DNA from: Apium graveolens
Lineage: Eukaryota; Streptophyta; Magnoliopsida; Apiales; Apiaceae
Direction of reading: 5' to 3'
Assembly: GCF_009905375.1 (NCBI RefSeq)
Contig: NC_133657.1
Span: forward strand, 48,763,231-48,827,230
DNA: 64,000 bases
Made by a program: the position numbers and the translations under genes. The notes beneath the pieces were generated by a model. The model did not search any database. It was not told where the DNA came from and saw only the letters and a list, made by a program, of their open reading frames with translations. Positions 9,957 to 20,762 of this stretch are shown here, one piece after another (position 1 is the stretch's first letter; the number at the start of each line of letters is the position of its first letter).

Positions 9957-12900
9957 TATAATAACCCCAATTTTTGGAAATTTTTGAAACCCTTATGAAT
10001 AGTGTTTTTGCTGAATGAGAAAAATTTTCATGCCACGCTATGTAGGGGTTCTATTATTGATCTTATAGAATATTATTAGTACTCTATGTGGTATATAAGT
10101 GTATGTAAAGATCGTCAGAATCCAATTCCGAACACTTGGATTTTTCCCGGAAATCCAATAGATACGGAAAGAATTGAGTATAAGGTAACAGGATAAAAAG
10201 GATTTAAATTAAAGGATTATAAGAGAGGATCATAAAAGGAATACAATATATTGTGAAAGGTTAAGGGAACCTAAGTAATAAGATCCCGGGTATGATCCCT
10301 CAAACGATAAACGAAAATGAAAGTTAAGCGAACCGTATAACAGATCAGCGGTCATTAGGCAAACGATTAGGAAGTTAATCAAGGGGATTTGTGGGGATGA
10401 TGTCATCCAACCAATAGAAAGAGGACAAGGAGGGGAGGATGACATTATGAGGATGACACAAGCATGACATGGGAAGGAAGGAGGTGTGGTTGAATTAGAA
10501 CCACACAAATTCAAGGGCAACAAGGTAATTGACTAAATCAAACACAAAAACAAAGCAACCAAGCCAAGTAAAATCATTTTCATCAAAATCAAAAAGAACC
10601 AAGGCTTGTTCTTGAAGAAGCTCTCGGCTTTTTACTATTCAAAAGAGCAAGAAATTCAAAATCAAAGATCCAAGCTTCCTAAATTGGTGAGTTAATTCCC
10701 TAATCATCTTCATGCTTAGTTAGGGCTATATCATGAGTTTAAGCCATCAATTCCTTCTCCATCTTCTTCATTTAATCAAAGAAGAAGACTATGAATAGTG
10801 TTTTCAAGTTTTTAACTTGAAGTTTTTCTTGTTTTCCTTGAAGATCCAAGCATTCCTAAGACTTCTCAAAGCTTCTTAAGGCTTCCTAGCTCCTCCCACA
10901 ACTTCAAGGAAGGTATACCATCTCCAAACCCTAGATTCCTATGTATTATAAGATGATTTTGATTAGTAGGATGATATTGTAGCTTGATGTTGTGATTTAG
11001 AGTTTGGGATTTGAAATGGTATTGAATTGGAATGGTAAATGTTGTTGTTTTGATTAAAAGAACTTAAGAATGGTTAAAGTTAAGCTTAGGCATAAGTATG
11101 AATGTTAAAATGGAATTGGTTGGGGTTGCTATGATGTGATAAGGATGGATGTTGGTTGTATGTTGGATTTGAGGTTGAATTGGGAGGGTTTTGAATGGTT
11201 TAAAATATTGGAAATCGCGTAAACATAGCCGTCGTAACGTCCGATTTTCTTTAGACTGTTTTTGTGCATAACATTAGGACCCGAGAACCCCCTGCTATAT
11301 TATGACCATTTCCATGTCTAGATAGCTCATGTTACGAGCTTCGTTTTGATATGTAGTTCGTTCAATTCCGATGCACGGTTTAGGAGAAACGACCGTTTCA
11401 AGTAACGGCGTTTCGCGAACAAAACTTTTCCCCTCGCCTTACTTTGAAACATAAGTTAAAGACCAAAAAGGGTTAATTATTGTATGAAACATTTATGGTA
11501 AGTGTGCTAGGCAGTTAATAAGACACTCGCGAAGGAATCGCCTTAAAACTAGTAAAGGTTAAATTATTAAAAATGGTGGAGCCGAGGGTACCCGGGTGAC
11601 ATAAGCAAATCAGTAAGCGCAAAACAAGCGTTAGAGGCTAAGTTAGTTAAAGTATAGATTTACAAGTGACTTTGGTTTAATTCCAACTTACTTGTTGTTT
11701 ATAGGTTACCAGACTCGTCCCGAGCCTTTTATCACCCCAAGTCACTCAGGCAAGTTTTCTACCCGTTATACTGTTGTTGTGATGAATATATGTATATGCA
11801 TTATCTTGCGATAGATGCATGTTGGTTAATTAGCAAATGTTGCGATATATTGAAGCATGCTGATATGGTATATATATGCATGCCTGTTTCGTATTCTTGA
11901 TTTATATATCTGTTGGTTCAAATGCTTATTCGTTGCATAATACCTATGCTAGAGATAAGCGGTATTTGCGTATACCCTTAGTATAGGGACCCAAAGGTGA
12001 AAACATTTTCTAAAACCGGGAGTCGAGGATCCCGAGTAGATTTTATATATATATATATATATTTATATATATGGTTATAGTTTTCAAAACTATTAATCGA
12101 ATAAGGTTTATTCGATAACTTTATTTTATTAATGAATATTATCTTGAATATTCATTCGAGGACTTATGACTCCTTTTATTTTATTAATTGAATATTATTT
12201 GAATATTCATTTGAGGATGTATGACTCCTTTATTTTATTTAATGAATATTATTTATAATATTCATTCGAGGTATTATGACTCCGCTTATTACTGAAATAT
12301 ATTCTTTATTTTATTAAAGAATAAGGTGTTAATAATCAAACTTATTTTCGATTATTCAAATAAAGATAATACTTTCATATAAGTGTATCTTTGGTTATTT
12401 AATACCCGTTTCAAGTATAAGTTTTAAAACTTCTACTTCAATTATTTTTATAAAGATTATTCTTTATGGGAATATTATTTAAATAATAATATTCAGATAT
12501 TTTCTAATATATCGGGACTGATTTATTTCATTAAATCAGCTTTACTCCAAACATTCTTAAAAATGTTTTCGAGTCTTCAAAATGATTTTAAAAGTTAGAG
12601 CGGATCCCAAAACTCGTTTTCCGATTTAAGATCTTCCTTTCGAAGGAGACTTGAATATTCGCTCAAAATCTTGGGGATCCGGCTCTGTGGTGTATTTTAT
12701 ATTCGCAACATGGTTGTTGTTTTGAGAAAACAATTTGATTACTTGCCCAATGTTCGGGAAGTAAGTCCATCTGATTGAGTCGGCATAAGCGACAGGCCGG
12801 GGTACGGTCTATGAATGTGTAAGTGGCTGGGTGGCAGTCCATCAACGCGTGAGTGGCCGGGTAACGGTCTAGCGCGAGGTCCTAATGCGGCCAGGGTGAT

Positions 12901-14058
12901 GACCGGTGAGGAATTCATCCATCTACAGTAGAAAAGGTTACTTATTGGTATCTTTGCCTGATCAGCAAGATATCTGGTTTATGCCAAAATTCTTTTCTTT
13001 CCAAAATTCATTGGATATTGCAACTCTGTTCATACTTTACATGACAGAGGTTTTCAGGAAATGTATTAGATATATATATATATATATGGATATATATATA
13101 TATGGACTTAATGAAGTATCTCGTAACTTCATTTCATTCAATAATATTTCAAAGATTGAATTTATTCAAGTATTATCTTGTAGTCTCATCTATGTGATGA
13201 ACTTTTGAAACTAATTATAACTTGAACGGTGGTAGTTCAAGTAGTATTTGGAAAAGATATAAGTATATTGGAGTATCTTGTAACTTCATCTTTTAAAACT
13301 TATATCTAGTAAATGATTATTTTATGCATGACAAAGATTTTCAGAAAAACGTTGAGACAAGGTTAGATATATGAGATCACCTTGCAACGATATTTTTTAT
13401 ACAGTTATACACTGGAACTTTGTGTGTATTATGCATGGAAGAGGACTTCCCATATTTTGAAAAGTATATATGTATATATATATACTGAATATTTTGCGAC
13501 TTCATCGCATTAAGATATCAACTTGGTTCATTTCTTTTGACCAAGACTTTCATGAGTACTAAGAGAAGGCTCATATACTATTAATCATTATACATATTAT
13601 TTTGGTGGGCTTGCTGCTCACCCTTGCTTTCTTCTTTCATCACACAACAACAGATAGAAAGGATGAACAGGACCAAGCTCCCGATTCGCAAGCGATTAGG
13701 AGACGTTCCGCAGTTTTCTAGAAGCATTGATGCCGCCGTAGCTGAGGTAGGAGCTACCAATAGGCTAGGCTTTCAACTTCTAATGTACCAGATTATGTAT
13801 ATTTATGAATTGTAATAATGGCAAAGAAATGTAAATTTATTCAGAAAACCTTTTAAGGTGTATTGGCAGATAATTGTGGAATAAAATGACTTGTGGTTAT
13901 TTTTGGATGTTCATCTCTGACACTATAACGTGTGGTGTGTGTGTTTATTGTGGGGTCACAGTACAGAGTAGTTGAGTAATTGATAAGATTGGGTGTTATT
14001 AAGGGAAATGGAACTCGTGACAACCCGGATCCCCGACCCCGGATTTGGGGGTGTTACA
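9957..14058 (+). mobile_element. Chromovirus I, second LTR (4102 bp)
   Basis: Co-linear with 105-4223. I see scattered substitutions and small length changes, including in the AT tracts near 12050 and 13080. It serves as 3' LTR to the interior at 4224-9956, yet it is also followed by a primer binding site and leader. It is therefore shared between two tandem units. Its second base is A, so the terminal TG is lost. Confidence 0.9.
13663..13746 (+). other. Second copy of the LTR mini-exon
   Basis: Identical in length and frame to 3828-3911, with the same upstream CAG and the same GAG|GTAGG junction. The frame and both splice-like edges are preserved between the two LTRs. Confidence 0.35.
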
Positions 14059-14329
14059 GAAATGGTATCAGAGCTAAGCGTTATAAACCTCAGAGATGAT
14101 GGGACGTTAAGATAATAAGTTCACTAAGATAATAAGAACTCTTGCCAAGTTCATAGTCGGACTACCTAACGTAGTACTGACAGTTAAAACCCTTACGGGA
14201 ACCCTTATAAGTATCGTGATAGTAACATAGTTCGTTCTCGTATAGGGCAGTGGGGCACCGAACCTTGAGGTTCAGGAGCATCAGCATGAGGATGTTTTAT
14301 TACAAGTTGGAGATCAAATTGTGAATCCG
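14059..14329 (+). mobile_element. Duplicated chromovirus leader with primer site
   Basis: Continues the second LTR exactly as 4224-4494 continues the first. It includes the primer binding site TGGTATCAGAGC at 14063-14074. It shows that a second element unit began here. Confidence 0.88.
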
Positions 14330-14833
14330 ATGGAGTACCCTAATGAGGGACCGGATGAGGTTCAGATAGAGAATGTTGCGGTTGAGGATGTTATTCCGGA
14401 AAGGATTGTGGCTGAAGAGGATCTCATGGAGGATCCTGATGAGAATGAAGAGAGGACCGCTGAGGAACTGATGACCGTAGTCAGGGCGACTACCAGAGCA
14501 AGAATGGCCGCGAGGGTGGCACTAGAGGATGAAGAGTTACCAAGGGCACAAAGGTTAATGAGGGCAGAAGGAGTGGGGCCTTTCACGACACCAATTATAC
14601 CAGTATCAGACCCTCTTCCAGAGGTTCCTGTAGACATCCATGAGGTCCCACCAATTCCTGTCCCATCCCCGGTACAAAGCCCAGCACCTACTGAGGAAAT
14701 GCCACCTTTATCTCCTGCACCATTGTCACCTGATACCGTGCTTGGTTATCCATTTGGATCTCCTGGGTTTGCGCCACCTGCGCCCCATGGACTGCTAGAT
14801 GCTACCCGTTTCAAGAAGGAAGAGAACCACTAA
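14330..14833 (+). pseudogene. Truncated copy of the pre-gag ORF
   Basis: Matches 4495-4971 up to base 14806, within codons for LLDAT. It then runs into unrelated DNA and stops after nine foreign codons. The last 96 codons seen in the first copy are missing. The break is where the Tat-like sequence begins. Confidence 0.8.
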
Positions 14834-14835
14834 GA

Positions 14836-15170
14836 ACGATCAGAATCCTGATCGACACAGAAGAGGATCAAGATCGATATTTCATTCGATCAGAACGGTA
14901 GAAAGCCACCTAGTTCGATCAGAATCCTGATCGAAATCGATCAGGAATTCTGGTCGATTATGCCCATGTATCAGTCGACTAGAGTGTCACTTTGAAGGCC
15001 AGTTCGATCAGAGTCCTGATCGAAATCGATCAGGAATCCTGGTCGATTCCGCATAGATCCTGATCGAAGATCCCTTCGACCAAAATGTTACTTCCTGAGC
15101 TAGTTCGATCAGGATCCTGATCGAAATCAGTCAGGAATCCTGATCGATTTTGTATACATCCTGATCGATT
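14836..15170. repeat. Array of GATCAG/CTGATC palindromes
   Basis: At least seven degenerate copies of a motif built on CGATCAG-A-TCCTGATCG, separated by 20-60 bases. Two copies carry a second, inverted half reading ATCGATCAGGAATTCTGG or close to it. The copy at 15104-15125 is a perfect 22-bp palindrome centred on GGATCC. The array lies in the interior 3' region of a Tat-like element, just before the minisatellite. The role is unknown. Confidence 0.85.
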
Positions 15171-15176
15171 TTAAGG

Positions 15177-15575
15177 CAGAAAATTAGGGAAAATCCAGAA
15201 ATTAAGGATAAATCCCAAAAAATTAGGGAAAAATCCAGAAATTAAGGATAAATCCCAGAAAATTAGGGAAAAATCCAGAAATTAAGGATAAATCCCAGAA
15301 AATTAGGGAAAAATCCAGAAATTCAGGATAAATCCCAGAAAATTAGGGAAAAATCCAGAAATTAAGGATAAATCCCTAGAAAATTAGGGAAAAATCCAGA
15401 AAATTAAGGATAAATCCCAGAAAATTAGGTAAAATCCAGAAATTAAGGATAAATCCCAGAAAATTAGGATAAATCCCAGAAAATTAGCGAAAAACCCAGA
15501 AATTAAGGGAAAAATCCAGAAAATTAGGGATAAATCCTAGAAAATTAGGGAAAATCCAGAAATAAAGGAAAAATC
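15177..15575 (+). repeat. 40-bp minisatellite, about ten units
   Basis: Tandem units alternate TTAGGGAAAAATCCAG and TTAAGGATAAATCCCAG, about 40 bp per unit. The first units are near-identical and those after about 15420 degrade. Tandem repeats between pol and the 3' LTR are known from the Tat/Ogre branch of Ty3/gypsy elements, which agrees with the polypurine tract and LTR that follow. There are no unique spacers, so this is not a CRISPR array. Confidence 0.9.
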
Positions 15576-15674
15576 GTTGTAAATGTGTAGGTCGCTCCAC
15601 ACTTTACGCAAAAACGAAACTCTGTAAGGGAATGAATAGACTTAACTTTTGCGAAACCTAATCAATGTTTCCCA

Positions 15675-15690
15675 AAAGTTGGGGGGCAAA
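15675..15690 (+). promoter_or_regulatory. Polypurine tract of the Tat-like element
   Basis: AAGTTGGGGGGCAAA directly precedes TGATAGGGAT. This G-run followed by CAAA and a TGAT start is typical of Athila/Tat 3' LTR junctions. Confidence 0.75.
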
Positions 15691-16233
15691 TGATAGGGAT
15701 AAATAAATCCTGATTGTATAATTAAATATTGCAAGGTGTGGGCTGTTAGGCCCAATAAGAAGATGTATGACATTCAGACCAAGAAGGTCAACACATTGAT
15801 CAGGCCTGATGGACCAGATCAGGCCTGATGGAACAAAGAAGGCCCAAAAGCCCTGATTATTTATTAATTTCGTAATTAATAAATAAAGGAGGAAAATAGC
15901 TATTAAGATAAGTCCTAGTGGGGATATAAATCCTTGTAGATTGGCCTCAAGGGGACCTAAAAGGATAAGGAATCAGTTTCCTACTATCTAGGACTCCAAA
16001 GTCCATTCTAATTATGAGACTTGCCCACCAAGTCTCCTATACCAAGTCCAATTCAAGGACTCTCAACATCTATATAAGGGGTCTCACCCCACACATCATA
16101 ACTACATTTTTTGACTTGATCATTGGCAATCAGCAAGGTACGTAGGCATCTTTTTAAGGCAGATTGAGTCACGAAACACAAGAGCAGTCAAATCGAGCTT
16201 CGCAGCTCACGTTCCTTAGTATTAAATACAGCA
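15691..16233 (+). mobile_element. Tat-like 3' LTR (about 543 bp)
   Basis: Begins TGATAGGGAT after the polypurine tract and probably ends at AAATACAGCA. A TATA box (TATATAAG) lies at 16071-16078. It also holds two direct GATCAGGCCTGATGGA copies near 15797-15830, again a GATCAG/CTGAT palindrome theme. The 5' part of the element is absent: upstream DNA breaks at 14806 straight into chromovirus I. The 3' end is less certain because no second LTR is present. Confidence 0.65.
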
Positions 16234-17319
16234 ATTATATATATTAGTTTTTTATCCATAACAAATATATTATAAATTTCTATTGTAGAATTCCATTCAG
16301 AAGGTGCTGGAAGAAGGGAACACTGCAAACGAGTTGCTTCCCAGTGGAAAACATGGACCAGATTGGCTGGTGGGAAGGAAAGGTGACATGGCTGGCTCTG
16401 AAAACAATCCTACTACTCCACAACCGTTTGCTGCTGATTTGAAGCTGGTAACTCAAGAGCTGAAGGCCAAGTTTCACCGAAAGCTTCAAGATAATATGGC
16501 TTGGATGTTGAAAAAACTAGGCGAGGCAAATCTGGGGATGAAAATAGATATTGGAGACTTTTGTGCCACTGAGTCGAGTGATCATGATGAGAATGGCACT
16601 CTTTTTTCTGGTGGAACTCCAGGAACTCAAGGTCAAGGAACTAAAGGAACTGAAGGCACAGAAGGCAACACAATCTAGGTCTTTTTAATCTATCAAACTT
16701 GTTTTATTGTAGCTATCTACTTGTTTTGGTTTAGTTATTTAGTTGTGTTTATTTTGGTTGGTGGATGGAGTTTAGACTTGAAGTTGTTTTGGTGTAGTTG
16801 GATGGAAGTTGGTATATTTGGTGTAGTTTGGGATGCTTGTTATGTTTGGGATGTTTAGTATTTGAATTATGGAATTCTTCTACAAACAGAAATGACATTT
16901 GAAAATTTTATATATTAAGTTTAACATTAGCATAATTTACTATTACAGTATATTAGATTTAGTGTTACATTATAATCTACCTATTGTTACATTATTGTGA
17001 ACTTTAGTGTTAAAATAGACAAATATAGTGTTACAATAGGTTATGTGGGCCCCACAGGTGGGTCCCCCATTTAAAAAATCAGTCAAGCTATTGTAACATT
17101 TCTCAGGTGTTACATATGGACCTTGTGGTGTTACAATAGGGCCCTATTGTAATGCTTTTGCTAGTGTTACAATATACCCAACAAGTGTTACAATAGGGGG
17201 CCTATTGTAATGCTCACAGATATAACGCCCCTTGGTATTACAATAGACCAATTGTAACACTTTTTTGGCCTATTGTAACAGCAGGAGGGGCATTGCTATA
17301 GGCCGTTTATGGCGTAGTG
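16234..17319 (+). mobile_element. 3' end of a CACTA (En/Spm-type) transposon
   Basis: The right end reads GGCGTAGTG at 17311-17319, the reverse complement of CACTACGCC, a CACTA terminal inverted repeat. The last 400 bp are packed with subterminal copies of TGTTACAATAGG and its inverse CCTATTGTAACA, the transposase-binding architecture of this superfamily. A terminal coding exon (16289-16678) precedes them. The left end is not in the window; the Tat-like LTR abuts it, probably inside an intron. The three bases after the end (TTG) would be the target duplication. Confidence 0.8.
16289..16678 (+). pseudogene. Terminal exon of the CACTA-encoded protein
   Basis: An acceptor-like TTTCTATTGTAG ends at 16288. 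The frame is then open for 129 codons to a TAG at 16676. The peptide begins with a charged stretch, continues with a probable helix (about residues 55-85, FHRKLQDNMAWMLKKLG) and an acidic segment, and ends in Gly/Thr-rich repeats (GTQGQGTKGTEGTEG). This would be the C-terminus of the element's large protein. The catalytic exons are absent, so I infer the identity only from its position before the CACTA terminus. Confidence 0.55.
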
Positions 17320-18005
17320 TTGAAATCACTATTTTTTTTATACGAAAATAAATACACTTTGATTACATTAAAAGTTACCTTTGACCGGGTAATGAAAAAA
17401 GTGTATTTCAGATATATTATGAATCATATGAAAATATTGAATGATATAGAAAGGATTTAACCTTCCTAATTTTAAGAGTGATATTATTGGCCTCTTATAC
17501 GAGCTAGACTATGAAATGCGTGACCGTGCTACAAATGTTGATTTGATGTGATAGTCTACTCATTGATCAAGAAAACCTGGATTAAACTATGATGAGGATA
17601 ACACATTACATGCCTCTAGTTTAATCTATAATATGTGGTTAAAGGGATTATATTACATTGTACATTAATCGATCATCGATTCAATTATTATTACTAGGGT
17701 AGCAATGATGTATTACTAGATGCCGCTCATTGTTTACAATTTTAAATTAGATTTAAAATTCGTTGCCTATGTAATAATAATCTATAGGGTCACACACAAA
17801 GAATGATTAAAGGATTATTTAATTTAAATTGGATTTAAATTAAATTAAAGTAATTCGAATTACTTATTATATTAATTAAGTATGACTTAATTAATTAGAT
17901 AAATAATGATATTTAAATTTACTAATATTAATTATGAAATCAGTTGTTAAATAATTAAGTGTGCCTTAATTATTATACAAATATGAGTTTTGAATTAATA
18001 ATAAC
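17320..18005. other. AT-rich DNA, unrecognised
   Basis: No open frame, terminal repeat or primer site is visible. Parts resemble the inside of an old LTR (for example GGGTCACACACAAAG near 17790), but no ends can be placed. It lies between the CACTA terminus and the copia A LTR. The bases ATAAC at 18001-18005 may be the A target duplication. Confidence 0.5.
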
Positions 18006-19009
18006 TGTTAGGAATATGTTGAAGACTTGATGATATGATACAAAAACACCTTAGTAGATTTGATTAAGTTTAATTGTAGCTTTCAACGGATAATGTACTC
18101 TGTCATCCGTTGAAAGAGTAGCTTATGTTTAAATAAGTTTTGGTAGCACATTCCTACATATTATAATGCCTTAGAGAACTAGAAGTTGTAGGATATTCTA
18201 AGTCATGTTGCCTACTAGATTGATATGCAAAATAGGTTGGCTAATTGTAAATATTAGATGCCTTATAATCTTGCATAAGTGAAATAGAGTTAACTGCTAT
18301 GAAGATACTCCTAATGGATGTTCCATAAGGGTTCAATGGATGATCGAACAGACTCTCAACGGATGATCCAACAAAGTCTCAACGGATGATCCAAGAGAGT
18401 TTTAACGGATGATCAAATTCAAAAAGCAGTTGATAGTGACTTGACGGTAACATGGGTTGATTGTATGCAAATGGAATGTGGCAGCCTATTAACAGGTTTT
18501 AGATAACAAAGAAGCATTTCCACTTCCATGCTAACTTGAAGTTATTCAAAGATGCTGGATGGAGAAATGGAGCAGCATGTAATTAGACTAAGACACTTTT
18601 GTCTTATTAGTTTATCTTTTTATCCTATAACTTGGTGATATATAAACCAAGAGTAACAAGTTGAAAATTAAGCAAGCAAGAAGTGAGAAACAGAAAAAGT
18701 TGTATCTGTTAAGAATTTCTCTGTTCTAAGTGTATCATACTTGTAAGCAGTTGTGTGCATTTTTGCATCACATAGTTCTCATCAATATATATATCTCTAG
18801 TGGGTAAGTTCAAATCCACCAGAAAGTTATTAATCCTTGTGATTAATTACTTTGTGTTTGAATAAATCTATATTTTCATTCCACACTTTTCCATATTCAA
18901 ACAATGATATATTTATATTTGGGAGAAGTTCTTAAAATTGAAAAGAAATCAAGAATTATATTCAACCCCCCTTCTGTAATTCTAGTTGTTAGATTGTTTG
19001 GGAATAACA
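18006..19009 (+). mobile_element. Copia A, 5' LTR (1004 bp)
   Basis: Starts TGTTAGGAAT and ends GGGAATAACA, with a primer site two bases later. It carries the family motif CAACGGATGATC in several copies (near 18350-18415) and a 12-bp inverted repeat at 18080-18116. A TATA box (TATATAAA) lies at 18639-18646. A polypyrimidine stretch (CAACCCCCCTTCTG) precedes the end, as in the other SIRE-like LTRs here. A related LTR lies inverted at 40615-41594. Confidence 0.9.
18080..18116. repeat. Inverted repeat in the A LTR
   Basis: Perfect 12-bp arms CTTTCAACGGAT and ATCCGTTGAAAG with a 13-base loop. The inverted LTR at 40615-41594 has the matching pair near 41484-41519 with one arm mutated. The core AACGGAT recurs singly as AACGGATGATC further along the LTR. 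It is the A-family equivalent of the hairpins in B and C. Confidence 0.9.
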
Positions 19010-19011
19010 AT

Positions 19012-19023
19012 TGGTATCAGAGC
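19012..19023 (+). promoter_or_regulatory. Primer binding site of copia A
   Basis: TGGTATCAGAGC, tRNA-iMet type, just after the LTR end. Confidence 0.92.
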
Positions 19024-19065
19024 AAGCTCTTGACACACTAAGAGTTTAAAGATCAAACTAACAAG

Positions 19066-19769
19066 ATGAGAAGGAAGGATGTTGGAGTAAAGATCCCGTT
19101 CTTGGATAAAGACAACTATCACCATTGGAAGGAGAAAATGCATCTGCATCTGCTCTCTCAAGATGAAAGATATGTTGATGGCATTGAGAAATTCCCCCAT
19201 GTTCCTAGAAAAGCTGCTACAGATACTGAAGGAGCTGTAGTCGATGAGCAAATTGTTCCAAAGCCACAAGCAGAATGGATATATGAAGATATTGAGCAAG
19301 TACATAAAGATAAAAAGGCTATGAACATTCTGTTCAATGGTCTTGATGGAGATATGTTTGATAATGTCATCAACTACAAAACTGCTAAAGATATTTGGGA
19401 TACAATTCAAATCATATGTGATGGAACTGAACAAGTGAGGGAAAATAAAATGCAACTTATAATCCAGTAATATGAGCATTTTCATTGTAAAAACAGTGAA
19501 TCATTAAGTGACATCTTTAGTAGATTTCAAAAACTACTAAATGCACTAAAGCTGCATGGAAGGGTCCATCAGAAAAAATATTCAAACCTAAAGTTCCTTA
19601 GATCTCCACCAAAATAATGGAAGCCTATGACTGTCTCTCTCAGAAATTCACAAGATTATAAGGAGTTCACCTTGGAGAGACTGTATGGGATTCTAAAAAC
19701 TTATGAACTTGAGTTAGACCAAGATGAGCAGATAGACAAAGGAAGAAAGAAGGGAGGATCTATAGCACT
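19066..19769 (+). pseudogene. Copia A gag, N-terminal part
   Basis: One frame runs from ATG 19066, through the gag-polypeptide (UBN2-like) domain typical of Ty1/copia (DNYHHWKEKMHLHL; AKDIWDTIQ), to GGSIAL. It has in-frame stops at 19468 (TAA where the minus-strand relative at 62697-64000 has CAA) and 19615 (TAA where that relative has GAA). It is cut at 19770 by a reversed chromovirus LTR, so the zinc knuckle and pol are missing. Gag would form the virus-like particle. Confidence 0.88.
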
Positions 19770-20757
19770 TGTAATACCCCTAAATCCGGGGTCAGGAATC
19801 TGGGTCCCCACACCATCCTTGAATCATGTATAACCTGTATTGATTCAATAATCCAACATACCCCAATCTCACGTACACACACACACAGGTTATAGCCTTA
19901 TAAATGATGTACATAATGTCATCTTCTTTTATTACAACTCAAATATACTTTACATGATCTTAAACAATTATTCGTAACTTCTACATGAAGTTACAATAAT
20001 TACTACTAATATCTTATACCTATCTGAATACTCTGGTCTACCTGAGACAAAGCTGTAAGGGATTCTCCCCACAATTTCAGTTGACTAAGTCCCACACCGG
20101 TATACTGGTAACCTGTTGTGTTGTGACATTTAAAAAAGAGCAAGAGTGAGCAATGATGCTCAGCCATAATGTATAAAATAATGGGAAAATAAATATTAAA
20201 ATAATATTTCCTTATATAATAGGACGATTTGAAAACTTGGTGGTATACACCTTTTTCTCTTTAAATCAAATCAGATATTTTATATATATCAGAATATCTT
20301 TACAATGCTCTAGATAACATTATGTACTCAGCAGAATCAATCCCTTGGTGTTATACACCTCTTTTCAAAATAATATTTTTGATTGACTTATTAGTATGAA
20401 AATACCTTAATGGTAAACCCAACACCTAGGCTTGGGATACGGTATTGCATCTCAATTCCAACTGGAAGAATATAAGACATGCACTGGAGCCACCACTTAC
20501 GATGACCAGTCGTAAGACGGAAATTAGGAACCTTTTCTACTAGTAGGAGGATGACTTCCAAACTCCTTGTTATCACCCTGGCCTCATACGGGGTATTTGT
20601 CCCATTTTGGATATACACACACTTCGCAGGTCCTTAGGTACACATAGTACCGTCTCCCACGGTACTGGCAGTCTCCCCAATAGATCTCTACCCCTCCCTT
20701 GTCCTTTAAGAAATACTATCATATCCCAAAAACTCGTACTCCTCGAGTTCCCAAAGC
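19770..20757 (-). mobile_element. Reversed chromovirus LTR fragment
   Basis: Begins TGTAATACCCCTAAATCCGG, the inverse of a chromovirus LTR end like that at 4180-4223. Further in, it shares inverse matches with LTR I, such as CACACACACAC, ATCACCCTGGCC and the stretch around 20580-20680 versus 2930-3050. Only about 1 kb remains and the outer start of the LTR is missing. Element B is inserted in or at the edge of it. The 75-aa and 68-aa minus frames here are not supported as genes. Confidence 0.7.
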
Positions 20758-20762
20758 GTTTA
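20758..20762. repeat. Target-site duplication GTTTA, left
   Basis: Matches 34063-34067 exactly and marks the outer limits of element B. Confidence 0.95.

Noticed and set aside
15177..15575. CRISPR-like array of regular 40-bp repeats.
   Set aside because: Units are head-to-tail with no unique spacers, and the setting is a plant retroelement.
18982..19485. 167-codon minus-strand frame opposite copia A gag.
   Set aside because: It is the antisense shadow of gag and crosses the LTR boundary and primer site.
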